Made by a program: the position numbers and the translations under genes
Shown: positions 24,772 through 34,695 of the stretch, in pieces
How positions within the stretch are numbered: position 1 is the first letter of the stretch
Layout: each line of letters opens with the position of its first letter
Assembly (NCBI RefSeq): GCF_002875945.1
Contig: NZ_MCZK01000167.1
Coordinates: 14,426-78,425, forward strand
Source of the DNA: Vibrio lentus
GTDB lineage: Bacteria > Pseudomonadota > Gammaproteobacteria > Enterobacterales > Vibrionaceae
DNA length: 64,000 nt
Direction of reading: 5' to 3'
Notes under the pieces: model-generated
What the model was told of the DNA's origin: nothing
The model's input: the letters and a program-made list of their open reading frames with translations, nothing else
The model's database searches: none

Positions 24772-26484
24772 ATGATAAGAAAAACTTTACCAGTTCTGAT
24801 TGGCACTCTACTGTCATCGACGCTTGCTTATGCCGACGTATCCCTTGAGATTAAAGGGCTTGATGGAGCGCTTGAGGACAATGTTGATGCTTATCTAAGT
24901 GCCATTCCTGAAGAAGAGTATGCGATTTCACTAAGGTTCCAATCTCGTCTGGAATCTATGATCAAAGAAGCCCTCAATGCGTTGGGTTACTACCAACCTA
25001 CAATCAAATTTTCTCACTCTGAAGATGATTCTGAGCTCATTGTTTCTGTTGAGCCGGGCGAACCGGTTCTCATTTATACATCTGATATCGTGCTTAGCGG
25101 CGAAGCAAAAGATGATCCTGACTTTTTGGCTTTGATCGCCAAGAGCAAGCTTTCTAAAGGCTCGGTTCTCAATCATGGTAGTTACGATTCTTTGAAATCG
25201 TCGATGCGTAACCTTGGATTAGCGAAAGGCTATTTTGATGGTGCGTATGAGGTCAGCAAGTTAGAGGTTGCCCCGGAATTAAAGCGTGCTTACGTTCGTC
25301 TTCATTACAACAGTGGTATTCGTTATCACTTTGGCACGACTCAGGTTACTGGCAGTCAGATCAGAGATGACAAGGTGCAATCACTCAAACCATTTGAAGA
25401 TGGCGAACCTTATTCGATTACCAAAGTCGGCGAGTATAACCAAAACCTGTCTAATACGGATTGGTTCTCTTCTGTATTTGTTGAACCGGATTTAAGCGAA
25501 CTGGGTGAAGGCAGAGAAATTCCGATGAAGGTTAGCCTTGCACCGCAAGCGCGCAATCAAATTGAAACCGGTATCGGTGTTTCAACCGATCTTGGTGTAA
25601 AAGGTACCCTTAAATGGAAGAAGCCTTGGGTTAACGACCGAGGGCATAGCTTCAATAGCAGCCTATCGATTTCTAAGCCCGAACAGACGATTACTGCGAC
25701 TTATAAGATTCCGTTAGATGATGTGCTTAATGACTATTATCAAATTAAGTACGGCATGAAGAACTTAGATAACCGTGATACTAAGAGTTTGGAATCGAAC
25801 CTAGCCTTAGAAAGGTATTGGCGTCTGGATAACGGCTGGCAACGCACAGTGTTCATTCGATACTTGATCGAAAACTATGAACAAGGCTTGCAAGATGACT
25901 TAGCGCAATTCGTGTTGCCGGGTATCTCTTTCTCGCGAACTCGAACTCGTGGTGGCTCGATGCCAATGTGGGGCGACAAGCAAACCATCATGGTTGAAGC
26001 GGGCGATGACACCTTGTTGTCTGAAACTAAGGTGGTGCGTTTTCAAGGACAAACGGCATGGATTCGCAGCATCGGTAACAATCACCGAGGCTTAACTCGA
26101 CTTCAGTTCGGCGGAAACTTTGCCGATGAATTTGAGAAACTGTCTCCCTCGCTGAGGTTCTTTGCCGGTGGTGACAACAGTATCCGTGGTTATGGTTATG
26201 AATCTATATCTCCTCGTGATGAAAGTGGTGCACTAACGGGTGCAAAATTCATTGCAACCAGCTCGTTTGAATACCAATACCGCTTGGTTGGTAATTGGTG
26301 GGGTGCGGCTTTCTACGATATTGGTGATGCATTCAATGACAAGCCTGAATGGAAACATGGTACCGGTGTCGGGGTTCGTTGGGCGTCGCCTGTCGGTCCT
26401 GTGAGTTTAGATTTTGCTTGGGGTCTAGATGCGAAGAAAGGCGATGAGTTCCAACTGCACTTTAGTTTAGGGCCAGAATTATGA
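24772..26484 (+). CDS. tamA: TamA, Omp85-family outer-membrane assembly factor
   Basis: 570 residues (E. coli TamA 577). A signal peptide (to about residue 21) is followed by three POTRA domains (about 23-260) and a 16-strand Omp85 barrel (about 265-570) with the conserved GGDNSIRGYGYESISPRD loop and a C-terminal FSLGPEL. With TamB it helps insert autotransporters and takes part in phospholipid transport to the outer membrane. It overlaps tamB by 4 bases (ATGA). Confidence 0.96.
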   Translation: MIRKTLPVLIGTLLSSTLAYADVSLEIKGLDGALEDNVDAYLSAIPEEEYAISLRFQSRLESMIKEALNALGYYQPTIKFSHSEDDSELIVSVEPGEPVLIYTSDIVLSGEAKDDPDFLALIAKSKLSKGSVLNHGSYDSLKSSMRNLGLAKGYFDGAYEVSKLEVAPELKRAYVRLHYNSGIRYHFGTTQVTGSQIRDDKVQSLKPFEDGEPYSITKVGEYNQNLSNTDWFSSVFVEPDLSELGEGREIPMKVSLAPQARNQIETGIGVSTDLGVKGTLKWKKPWVNDRGHSFNSSLSISKPEQTITATYKIPLDDVLNDYYQIKYGMKNLDNRDTKSLESNLALERYWRLDNGWQRTVFIRYLIENYEQGLQDDLAQFVLPGISFSRTRTRGGSMPMWGDKQTIMVEAGDDTLLSETKVVRFQGQTAWIRSIGNNHRGLTRLQFGGNFADEFEKLSPSLRFFAGGDNSIRGYGYESISPRDESGALTGAKFIATSSFEYQYRLVGNWWGAAFYDIGDAFNDKPEWKHGTGVGVRWASPVGPVSLDFAWGLDAKKGDEFQLHFSLGPEL

Positions 26485-29400
26485 TCAAAGTGATGGGCAA
26501 ATGCATTAAATGGACGTCAATTTCGTTGACGTCTATTTTGCTGTTGTTGATAGCCCTGCTCGGTTTTGTTTTGTTCACCAATCCAGGGTTGAACACAGTG
26601 CTATGGGGCGCTGAAAAAGCATTGCCACAACTCAAAGTGGAAAGCACCAAAGGGGCTCTGTTCCCAAGTTTTACGCTTAATAATGTTCAGTTTAAAGATG
26701 ACAGCCTGCATATCGACACCAAGGTTCAAAAGCTGAACTTGGCGATTAATCCTCGATGTTTACTCGACCCTAAGTTGTGTGTCGACCGCTTAGCGATTCA
26801 AGGTTTGGACTTCGCATTTACTGAATTGCCTCCTGCCTCTACAGAAGAAACAGAACCGACTCCGCCAGTGACATCGGTGAAAACACCACTACCAATCGTG
26901 ATCAACCGTATTGCTTTGTCTGATATCAAACTGAATATCTTGGGTCATGAGATCGAATGGAGCTTGTTCTCAACGGCTCTGAGCATGCAGGGTGAAAAGC
27001 TGACGGTGTCGCCAACTTTGTTCAATGACCTAAAGGTTAAGCTTGCTGAGTCGACAGAAGAACCGCAAACAAAAACAGTAGAGCCAGAATCAACCGCTAA
27101 AACAGCGATCGAGCTACCTGAAGTCTGGATTCCTTTACAGGTTGTACTGGAGCGTTTTGACCTAAACCGTTTCACCTTAGAACAAGAAACCCCAATTGTA
27201 GTGAACCACCTTGGGTTAGAAGCTCGAGCAGGTAAACATACGGTAGATGTTTCCGCTCTAGAGCTCGATATGCCACAAGCAAGCGCTAACCTTGCGGCTA
27301 AGGTTGAGCTTAAAGAGGGCTACCCGTTAGATCTTTCTTTAGATGCTTTGGTGAAAGAAACCGACCTCGCTGGTCAGAAGTTATCGCTGAAAGCACAAGG
27401 CAGCGTGGCTAAGTTAAGCCTAGAGTCTCAGTTTTCTGAATTGATAGAGGCAAAACTGTCTGGGGAGATTCAACCCTTAGAGCCAACTCTGCCATTTGAC
27501 CTTCTTTTGGAGGGAGGTAAAGCGCAATGGCCTCTGACAGGGAAAAGTGACTACCAAGCGGCTATCGAGAAGTTCAAAGCCGATGGTTCATTAGATGGTT
27601 TTAATGTGCAGCTTAAAGGCGAAGCGGATGGTAAGGAAATTCCGGCCTTAACAATAGATCTGCAAGGCAAAGGCACCACGGAACAGATTGAACTTGAACG
27701 CTTGAAACTGAATACCTTGGGTGGCGAACTAAATGGTGTAGTCAAAGCGAACTGGAAGAAGCTCGTTAATTGGCAAGCCGATGTGACGCTTAAAGACATT
27801 CAACCGGGTCTGCAGTGGCCAGAAGCCGAAGGTAACATTAGCGGAAGCATCGTCACTTCGGGTGAGCTGACCGAAGCGGGCGGTTGGGCGATTGAACTGC
27901 CTAAGCTGGATATCGAAGGGATCTTGCGAGAATACCCTCTGGATATCGAAGGGCAGTTGTCAGCGTCGGATCGCAGCGCGAGCGGCGAACCTAAACTGAA
28001 AACCAGTGGTTTGAGTTTAGCTCACGGTGTTAACTCGATTAAGGCTTTGGGTGAGCTTGATAAGCAATGGGACATGGGCGTTGATATCTTCTTCCCTGAG
28101 CTCGCAAAAAGTATTCCTGAGTTGAAAGGCAGAGTGATTGGTAGCATCCAACTGAGCGGTCCAACGAAAGAGCCTGAAGTCGATCTTGCTTTAAATGTTG
28201 ATAAGGTCGATTGGAATAACGAGGCAACGCTTGAATCGTTATCGCTTAATGGCTCTGTAGTGCCACTGCCATTACCGGAAGCTCAAGCTGACCTTGTATT
28301 AAAAGCCAAGAACTTAACCTATCAAGAGCAAAGCGTTGAAAGCATCGACTTAACGGTAAGCGGTGGTGAGAAGAAGCATACCGTGACACTTGATGTGATA
28401 TCCGACATCGTGTCTACAAGCTTAGTTATTTCCGGTGAGTTGATTCAAAAGCCTTCTCTTATTTGGGATGGGTCGTTAGACAGAGTCAAAATTACCACGC
28501 AACAGGGACCGTGGGTATTAGATCAACCTGTCGCGATTAAGGCGGATGTCGACAAGCAGTTTGCTGATGTACAAGCACACTGTTGGAATCAATCGGGTTC
28601 GAGTGTATGTCTGGATGAAGACGTTCGTGTCGGGAAGTCGGGTGAGGCGAAATTGGCGATCAACCAATTCGATTTCGAACAGATTAAAGCCTTTGTGCCT
28701 AAAGAGACGCAACTACAGGGCTTAGTGAATGCGACCGCTCATGCCAAGTGGTCGGAACAAGGTGAACCGGAGGTGACGGTTAGCGTCGATATGCCGAAAG
28801 GTCAGGTTGTTCAGCAAGTTGGAGAGCCGATTACACTCGGTTGGGAAAGCGTTGCATTGAATGCACAGCTGAAAGACAACCAACTGAACGCCGACTTTAA
28901 ACTGGATGTGTCTGATAATGGTGACTTGTCTGGTACGGTATCGCTACCGGATATTCTCGCTGAAGACAAAATAGTCGATGCGGCCATTAAGCTGACAACG
29001 TTCCATCTGGATTTCTTACAGCCGATTCTTGGTGAATACAGCCTATTGAAGGCCGATCTTGAGAGTGATTTAAAAGTAAAAGGCTCTTTGATGCATCCTC
29101 AAGTCTTTGGTCAATTCTCTGTTGATGGTATTCAAGTTAAAGGCGATGTCACGCCAGTGGATATTAAAGATGGTCGTATTGACCTCGATTTTGACGGCTA
29201 CAGCGCCAAGCTGGATGCCAATGTTGAAACACCGGATGGCCATCTTGATATAGAGGGTTCAGGGGACTGGCAGGATCTTCAAGCATGGCACTCTAATGTC
29301 AGAGTATTTGCCGATGAGTTGATGGTTGATATCCCACCGATGGTCAAGGTTAAGGTTGTTCCTGACATGACCATTGATGTCACGCCTGAGCTTGCAAAAA

Positions 29401-30239
29401 TTACGGGTGATATCGCGTTGCCATGGGGACGTATTGTTGTTGAAGACTTACCACCGTCAGCGGTCGGCGTCTCTTCTGATCAAGTTATCTTGAATAAAGA
29501 TCTTGAGCCAGAAAACGAAGACACGATTCCATTCAATGTGATGACTAATATTAATATCTCCATTGGCGATGACTTTAAACTTTCCGCTTTCGGCCTTGAA
29601 GGTGAGTTGGTCGGTAAGCTCAATGTGGCTCAAAAAGACCAAGGCCCATTCATTACCGGTGAAGTGAACATCGTCGATGGTACTTACCAATCATTCGGAC
29701 AAGACCTTTTGATCGAAGAGGGTAAGATTCTTATGAATGGTCCTCCGGATCAGCCATACGTAGCAATCAATGCGATACGTAACCCTGACAACACTCAGGA
29801 TGATGTGACCGCCGGTATTCGAGTGACTGGGCCTGCGACAGAGCCGACCATCGAGATTTATTCTGACCCTGCGATGCCTCAAGCAAATGCGCTGTCTTAT
29901 ATTTTGCGTGGCCAAGATATTGATGGTGAGTCGAGCGGTTCGATGACTACCACCTTAATTGGCTTGAGCTTGGCGAAGAGCGGTAAGGTTGTCGGCGAAA
30001 TCGGTGAAGCGTTTGGTGTGCAAGATTTACAACTGGATACCGCAGGTTCTGGTGATGACTCGCAAGTAACGGTAAGTGGCTACATTCTGCCTGGTTTACA
30101 GGTGAAGTATGGCGTGGGTATCTTCAACTCGTTAGGTGAGTTTACCGTTCGTTATCGATTGATGCAGGATCTCTATGTTGAAGCCGTATCAGGTCTAGAC
30201 AGTGCTGTGGATCTTCTCTATCAATTTGAGTTCGAGTAG
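26481..30239 (+). CDS. tamB: TamB, AsmA-like translocation and assembly module subunit
   Basis: 1252 residues (E. coli TamB 1259). One N-terminal membrane anchor (about 10-33, WTSISLTSILLLLIALLGFVLF) is followed by a very long beta-taco region. The C-terminal DUF490/TamB domain contains GEVNIVDGTYQSFGQDLLIEEGKILMNGPP and the terminal LYVEAVSGLDSAVDLLYQFEFE. It spans the periplasm as a hydrophobic groove and works with TamA. Translation is coupled to tamA. Confidence 0.96.
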   Translation: MIKVMGKCIKWTSISLTSILLLLIALLGFVLFTNPGLNTVLWGAEKALPQLKVESTKGALFPSFTLNNVQFKDDSLHIDTKVQKLNLAINPRCLLDPKLCVDRLAIQGLDFAFTELPPASTEETEPTPPVTSVKTPLPIVINRIALSDIKLNILGHEIEWSLFSTALSMQGEKLTVSPTLFNDLKVKLAESTEEPQTKTVEPESTAKTAIELPEVWIPLQVVLERFDLNRFTLEQETPIVVNHLGLEARAGKHTVDVSALELDMPQASANLAAKVELKEGYPLDLSLDALVKETDLAGQKLSLKAQGSVAKLSLESQFSELIEAKLSGEIQPLEPTLPFDLLLEGGKAQWPLTGKSDYQAAIEKFKADGSLDGFNVQLKGEADGKEIPALTIDLQGKGTTEQIELERLKLNTLGGELNGVVKANWKKLVNWQADVTLKDIQPGLQWPEAEGNISGSIVTSGELTEAGGWAIELPKLDIEGILREYPLDIEGQLSASDRSASGEPKLKTSGLSLAHGVNSIKALGELDKQWDMGVDIFFPELAKSIPELKGRVIGSIQLSGPTKEPEVDLALNVDKVDWNNEATLESLSLNGSVVPLPLPEAQADLVLKAKNLTYQEQSVESIDLTVSGGEKKHTVTLDVISDIVSTSLVISGELIQKPSLIWDGSLDRVKITTQQGPWVLDQPVAIKADVDKQFADVQAHCWNQSGSSVCLDEDVRVGKSGEAKLAINQFDFEQIKAFVPKETQLQGLVNATAHAKWSEQGEPEVTVSVDMPKGQVVQQVGEPITLGWESVALNAQLKDNQLNADFKLDVSDNGDLSGTVSLPDILAEDKIVDAAIKLTTFHLDFLQPILGEYSLLKADLESDLKVKGSLMHPQVFGQFSVDGIQVKGDVTPVDIKDGRIDLDFDGYSAKLDANVETPDGHLDIEGSGDWQDLQAWHSNVRVFADELMVDIPPMVKVKVVPDMTIDVTPELAKITGDIALPWGRIVVEDLPPSAVGVSSDQVILNKDLEPENEDTIPFNVMTNINISIGDDFKLSAFGLEGELVGKLNVAQKDQGPFITGEVNIVDGTYQSFGQDLLIEEGKILMNGPPDQPYVAINAIRNPDNTQDDVTAGIRVTGPATEPTIEIYSDPAMPQANALSYILRGQDIDGESSGSMTTTLIGLSLAKSGKVVGEIGEAFGVQDLQLDTAGSGDDSQVTVSGYILPGLQVKYGVGIFNSLGEFTVRYRLMQDLYVEAVSGLDSAVDLLYQFEFE

Positions 30240-30250
30240 ATAATGTTTCA

Positions 30251-30280
30251 GCCATTCATCGAAGTAAAAGTATGAATGGT
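30251..30280. repeat. Inverted repeat between tamB and ytfP
   Basis: GCCATTCAT and ATGAATGGT are separated by 12 bases. The left arm is the same 9-mer found in the inverted repeat upstream of the DedA-olsF operon (9941-9966). No T-run follows. Confidence 0.35.
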
Positions 30281-30293
30281 TTGTGGAGGGGTT

Positions 30294-30650
30294 ATGCAGC
30301 ATCTTGTGTTCGTCTACGGCACCTTGAGACAAGGCCAATCCAATCATCACTATTTGCAGCATTGTGAGTTGTTAGGGCGCTTTGATACACCAGAGACATT
30401 TGCCCTTTTTGATTTAGGTGCCTATCCGGCGATGATTTTTGGAAAGAAAAGTGTCGCTGGCGAGGTCTATATCATTAACGACGAAATTTTGGAGTCGCTC
30501 GATCGGCTAGAAGATGTTCCTGTTGAGTATCGTCGCGAGCAAATAGAGACTATATTTGGATTAGCATGGGTATATTTGTATCAGCTTGATCTAACAGCTA
30601 ATAAAGAAATACTTTCGGGTGACTGGTGTAAGCGGAACAACCCGCTATAG
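30294..30650 (+). CDS. ytfP: YtfP-like gamma-glutamylcyclotransferase-fold protein
   Basis: 118 residues from the ATG at 30294, chosen because GGAGGGG lies immediately upstream and homologues begin at MxxxFVYGTLR; an upstream in-frame ATG (30276) reads through the ribosome binding site. The fold signature is FVYGTLRQGQSNHHYL at the N-terminus, then GAYPAMIFG and GEVYIINDEILESLDRLEDVP with the Glu expected at the active site. The enzyme class acts on gamma-glutamyl amines, but the YtfP substrate is not known. It follows tamB as in E. coli. Confidence 0.9.
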   Translation: MQHLVFVYGTLRQGQSNHHYLQHCELLGRFDTPETFALFDLGAYPAMIFGKKSVAGEVYIINDEILESLDRLEDVPVEYRREQIETIFGLAWVYLYQLDLTANKEILSGDWCKRNNPL

Positions 30651-30731
30651 TGAATGAACTACTGGAAGCATTCTGACGTAATAGCTAAAAGTCTCAATGT
30701 ACGAGCTAGTCTTTTCCATCAGGAGGAAATT

Positions 30732-31088
30732 ATGAAATATATATTATTGGTGCTATCAGTAATGCTATTTGGTTGTGCGCAAACCCCGCCACCAACATCA
30801 ATGAATACGACCGATTGGCAGAGCTTTGGCGAGGAAATGGCGCTGAAAGGAAAAACCAAGCAGACTGAAGCAAGTTTGGCTGAAGCTGCGTCTTCACCAT
30901 CAATTGATGCAAACTTGTATGCCGCTTATGGCCAAGGTTATGAAGTGGGTAAAACTCAGTATTGTTCTCAAAATCCAAGAGCGCTAGGGCGCCGTGGTGA
31001 AACTTACCTTGGAATTTGTGATGACATCGATAAATGGTTCCGTTTCAACTATGAACGAGGCGCAGAATCGAAGTTTGATATTCGATAA
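30732..31088 (+). CDS. DUF2799-type small lipoprotein
   Basis: 118 residues from the ATG at 30732, fixed by AGGAGG just upstream and by the lipoprotein signal MKYILLVLSVMLFGCAQ (Cys15). The mature part has NTTDWQSFGEEMALKGKTKQTEASL, the YAAYGQGYEVGKTQYC segment and RGETYLGICDDIDKWFRFNYERG, as in DUF2799. Two Cys (about 81 and 99) could form a disulfide. Role unknown. It ends at a bidirectional terminator shared with fbp. Confidence 0.85.
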   Translation: MKYILLVLSVMLFGCAQTPPPTSMNTTDWQSFGEEMALKGKTKQTEASLAEAASSPSIDANLYAAYGQGYEVGKTQYCSQNPRALGRRGETYLGICDDIDKWFRFNYERGAESKFDIR

Positions 31089-31117
31089 CCTAGTGAACAC
31101 TTAACTCATTGAATAGT

Positions 31118-31148
31118 AAAAAGCCAGCATGTGAATGCTGGCTTTTTT
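31118..31148. terminator. Bidirectional terminator between the DUF2799 gene and fbp
   Basis: AAGCCAGCAT and ATGCTGGCTT pair around GTGA, flanked by A- and T-runs, between convergent genes. Confidence 0.92.
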
Positions 31149-31178
31149 AATGATGTTATTTTGAGATAAACGAGAGGT

Positions 31179-32189
31179 TTAGTCTTGGTTTAGTTCAAGA
31201 AACTCTTCTACTTTGCGAACCATGTCTGTTGAGCCAACAAAGAAAGGTACACGTTGGTGTAACTCTGTTGGTTTGATATCCATGATACGTTGAACACCGT
31301 CTGAAGCGATACCACCAGCCTGTTCCATAAGGAAAGCAATTGGGTTGCACTCGTAAAGCAAACGCAGCTTACCTTGAGGGTGGCTTTGTGTGCTTGGGTA
31401 TAAGTAGATACCGCCTTTCAGCAGGTTACGGTGGAAATCTGATACTAGAGAACCAATGTAACGAGAGGTGTAAGGGCGGTTGTCACTCGGCTCATCTTCT
31501 TGGCAGTACTTAATGTACTTTTTAACACCCGTTGGGAAGCGGAAGTAGTTACCTTCGTTGATCGAGTAAATCTTGCCTTCATCAGGGATCATCATGTTTT
31601 CATGAGATAGACAGAAGGTACCCAGTGATGGATCGTAGGTGAAGCCATTTACGCCAGCGCCTGTTGTGTAAACAAGCATGGTTGAAGAACCGTAAATTAC
31701 GTAACCTGCGGCAACTTGTTTGTGTCCAGGTTGTAGGAAATCTTCTTGTGTTGGCGGAGTACCAATCGGAGATACTCGACGGTAGATAGAGAAAATTGTA
31801 CCAACCGATACATTCACATCGATGTTTGAAGAACCATCAAGTGGATCCATCAGCACGACGTATTTTGCGTTTTTGTTGAGCTCTTTATTGAAGGCAACGG
31901 CTTCGTCTTCTTCTTCACTCGCAACACCACAAACTTGGTCTCGGGCTTCAAGTGCAGCTTTAAACTTGTCGTTCGCGTATAGGTCTAGTTTTTGTTGCTC
32001 TTCACCTTGAACGTTGTCTGTACCAACAGCGCCAGTAATGTCGACAAGACCTGCTTTGTTAATTTCGCGGTTAACAATTTTCGCAGCAAGACGAATTGAT
32101 GACAAAAGGGATGATAGATCACCGCTTGCATGGGGGAAGTCATTTTGTTTTGCAACAATGAATTCACCAAGGGTGCGCATCTCAGACAT
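31179..32189 (-). CDS. fbp: Fructose-1,6-bisphosphatase class I
   Basis: 336 residues (E. coli 332). The metal-binding DPLDGSSNIDVN motif is near 117-128, with the EEDEAV acidic loop before it and YIGSLVSDFHRNLLKGGIYLYP and RLLYECNPIAFLMEQAGG after it. It hydrolyses fructose 1,6-bisphosphate in gluconeogenesis. It is monocistronic and divergent from mpl, as in E. coli, with about 270 bases between them. Confidence 0.98.
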   Translation of the reverse strand: MSEMRTLGEFIVAKQNDFPHASGDLSSLLSSIRLAAKIVNREINKAGLVDITGAVGTDNVQGEEQQKLDLYANDKFKAALEARDQVCGVASEEEDEAVAFNKELNKNAKYVVLMDPLDGSSNIDVNVSVGTIFSIYRRVSPIGTPPTQEDFLQPGHKQVAAGYVIYGSSTMLVYTTGAGVNGFTYDPSLGTFCLSHENMMIPDEGKIYSINEGNYFRFPTGVKKYIKYCQEDEPSDNRPYTSRYIGSLVSDFHRNLLKGGIYLYPSTQSHPQGKLRLLYECNPIAFLMEQAGGIASDGVQRIMDIKPTELHQRVPFFVGSTDMVRKVEEFLELNQD

Positions 32190-32459
32190 GTTATTTCCTT
32201 AAACTTCTCTGAATATTAGGGGGGATTTGAGCACTGTAGAATTAGCCTCTTATATGGGCTTTATTCATCTAGACGCTTACCTAAATTCTAAAGGTTAGAT
32301 CTTTTTAATGGTAATGAACTAAGCGACACAGATCTCACTTACTATGTCGACTAAATTTGTTTTGCATTGTGACTCGCTTTTAATCGCCATTTAATGATAA
32401 TGAGTGCAAGTAGTTTGATTTAGACATGGCTCATTTAGCCAAGCGTTTGGAAGCAATAT

Positions 32460-33818
32460 ATGCATATTCATATCTTAGGAATTTGTGGCACCTTCATGGG
32501 TGGTGCTGCGGTATTAGCTCGTCAATTAGGTCACAAGGTTACTGGTAGTGACGCGAATGTTTACCCTCCAATGAGCACCTTGTTGGAGTCTCAGGGGATT
32601 GAGATTATTGAAGGGTTCGACCCGAGCCAATTAGAACCAAGACCTGACTTGGTGGTCATTGGCAATGCGATGAGCCGTGGTAACCCGTGCGTTGAGTATG
32701 TATTGGATAACAACCTTAGATACACATCAGGACCGCAGTGGTTGCAAGAGTTCTTATTGCATGACCGTTGGGTTTTGGCGGTATCGGGAACGCATGGCAA
32801 GACAACAACATCGAGCATGTTGGCATGGATTCTTGAAGATTGCGGTTACGCGCCGGGCTTCCTTGTCGGTGGTGTGTTGGGTAATTTTGGTATCTCTGCT
32901 CGCCTTGGTGAAAGCATGTTCTTCGTGGTTGAAGCCGACGAATACGACAGTGCTTTCTTTGATAAACGATCTAAGTTTGTTCATTACCACCCAAGAACGT
33001 TAGTGATGAACAACCTCGAATTCGATCATGCAGATATCTTTGATGATCTTGAAGCGATCAAGCGACAGTTCCATCATTTGGTCCGCACAGTGCCAAGCAA
33101 TGGCCGTATTTTCTCACCGAAGCAAGATACCGCGATCCAAGATGTGTTATCTCGTGGCTGCTGGAGTGAAACTGAGTCGAGTGGTGAACTCGGGGATTGG
33201 GATGCCAAGAAATTAGTTAAAGATGGCTCTCAATTTGAGGTGTACTTCCAAGGTGAATGTGTTGGAACCGTAGACTGGGATTTGGTTGGCGATCATAACG
33301 TCAACAATGCTTTGATGGCGATTGCGGCGGCAAGACATGTTGGTGTGACACCTGACTTAGGGTGCGAATCACTGGCGACGTTCATTAATACCAAGCGTCG
33401 CTTAGAGTTTAAAGGCGAAGTGGCCGGTGTTTCTGTCTATGACGATTTTGCACATCACCCAACTGCGATTGAACTTACGCTGGGCGGCTTACGTAATAAG
33501 GTCGATACAAAGAAAATCATTGCCGTTTTAGAGCCTCGTTCTGCCACCATGAAGCGCGGTGTGCACAAAGAAACCTTGGCTGATTCGCTCAAGCAGGCGG
33601 ATTCTACCTACTTATTCCAACCGGATAACATTGATTGGTCTGTACAAGACGTTGCCGATGCGTGCCATCAACCCGCGCACGTAAGTGATGACATGGATGC
33701 ATTCGTTGCTAGAATTGTTTCAGAGGCACAAGCGGGCGACCAAATCTTGGTAATGAGTAACGGTGGCTTTGGTGGTATTCATCAAAAACTATTGGATGCA
33801 TTGGCACTCAAAGGCTAA
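32460..33818 (+). CDS. mpl: UDP-N-acetylmuramate:L-Ala-gamma-D-Glu-meso-DAP ligase
   Basis: 452 residues (E. coli Mpl 457). Mur-ligase architecture: N-terminal UDP-binding HILGICGTFMGGAAVLARQLGHKVTGSD, ATP loop SGTHGKTTTSSML, EADEYDSAFFDKRSKF, and the C-terminal domain with VYDDFAHHPTAIELTL and EPRSATMKRG. It reattaches recovered murein tripeptide to UDP-MurNAc in peptidoglycan recycling. It is followed at 37 bases by ubiX. Confidence 0.97.
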   Translation: MHIHILGICGTFMGGAAVLARQLGHKVTGSDANVYPPMSTLLESQGIEIIEGFDPSQLEPRPDLVVIGNAMSRGNPCVEYVLDNNLRYTSGPQWLQEFLLHDRWVLAVSGTHGKTTTSSMLAWILEDCGYAPGFLVGGVLGNFGISARLGESMFFVVEADEYDSAFFDKRSKFVHYHPRTLVMNNLEFDHADIFDDLEAIKRQFHHLVRTVPSNGRIFSPKQDTAIQDVLSRGCWSETESSGELGDWDAKKLVKDGSQFEVYFQGECVGTVDWDLVGDHNVNNALMAIAAARHVGVTPDLGCESLATFINTKRRLEFKGEVAGVSVYDDFAHHPTAIELTLGGLRNKVDTKKIIAVLEPRSATMKRGVHKETLADSLKQADSTYLFQPDNIDWSVQDVADACHQPAHVSDDMDAFVARIVSEAQAGDQILVMSNGGFGGIHQKLLDALALKG

Positions 33819-33855
33819 CTGATCCAAGACCTTATAATTTGAAGTAATTGAGAAC

Positions 33856-34479
33856 ATGACAAAACACGATAAAGCTATAACCCTCGCTTTCACTGGCGCA
33901 TCTGGTGCGCCTTACGGACTGCGTTTACTTGAATGCTTATTAGCGGCAGATTATCAGGTCTATTTACTGATATCGTCGGCAGCGCGAGTGGTGTTGGCGA
34001 CAGAGCATGAACTTAAGTTACCTGCTGGGCCAGATGCTGCGAAACAAGCTTTAGTTAAGCATTTAGGTTGTGACCCAGAAAAGCTGGTGGTGTGTGGCAA
34101 AGATGATTGGTTCTCACCGGTTGCCTCTGGTTCAGCAGCACCGAAGCAGATGGTGGTGTGTCCATGTTCTGCAGGAAGTTTGGCATCCATTGCCCATGGC
34201 TTATCAGATAACCTGATCGAGCGAGCAGCGGATGTGGTTATGAAAGAGCGAGGTCAGCTGTTGTTGGTGGTTCGTGAGACGCCATTTTCTACGTTGCACT
34301 TAGAGAACATGCATAAGCTATCGACCATGGGCGTCACTATCATGCCTGCGGCTCCGGGTTTTTATCACCAACCTAAGTCGATCGAAGACTTGGTCGATTT
34401 TATGGTGGCGCGCATTCTGGATCATCTTGGTATCGAGCAAGGTTTAGTGCCACGTTGGGGTTACGATCAACGTAATTGA
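33856..34479 (+). CDS. ubiX: UbiX flavin prenyltransferase
   Basis: 207 residues. FMN and dimethylallyl-phosphate binding motifs are visible: FTGASGAPYGLRLLECLL at the start, DDWFSPVASGSAAPKQMVVCPCSAGSLASIAHGLSDNLIERAADV in the middle, and VRETPFSTLHLENM with MPAAPGFYHQPKSIEDLVDF near the end. It makes the prenylated FMN cofactor used by the decarboxylase UbiD in ubiquinone synthesis. It lies after mpl, probably in the same transcript, and before the TPP riboswitch. Confidence 0.96.
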   Translation: MTKHDKAITLAFTGASGAPYGLRLLECLLAADYQVYLLISSAARVVLATEHELKLPAGPDAAKQALVKHLGCDPEKLVVCGKDDWFSPVASGSAAPKQMVVCPCSAGSLASIAHGLSDNLIERAADVVMKERGQLLLVVRETPFSTLHLENMHKLSTMGVTIMPAAPGFYHQPKSIEDLVDFMVARILDHLGIEQGLVPRWGYDQRN

Positions 34480-34531
34480 TCCAAACTTGATAGCTTATTG
34501 TTAAAATTCGAATTACAATTCTGAACACTCA

Positions 34532-34625
34532 TCGGGGAGCGAACCATTCAAATAATGAATGCGAGCTGAGATCAAGCAAGTGCTTGGGACCCGTAAACCT
34601 GAACCAGATAATGCTGGCGTAGGAA
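34532..34625 (+). ncRNA. TPP riboswitch (THI element) upstream of thiBPQ
   Basis: Conserved THI-box blocks appear in order: CGGGGAGC, GCTGAGA, GGGACCC, AACCTGAACCAGATAATG, CTGGCGTAGGAA. The aptamer ends about 70 bases before the thiB start codon. A pyrimidine stretch (TTCTCCTCCC, about 34650-34660) in the expression platform can pair with the thiB ribosome binding site GGAGAG, so control of translation is likely. No clear T-run terminator is seen. Confidence 0.95.
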
Positions 34626-34695
34626 TTGAGTTAGGAACAACTTCTACCGTTCTCCTCCCTCAAACCTGTGCCGCTCAGACCATGGAGAGCGTCCA

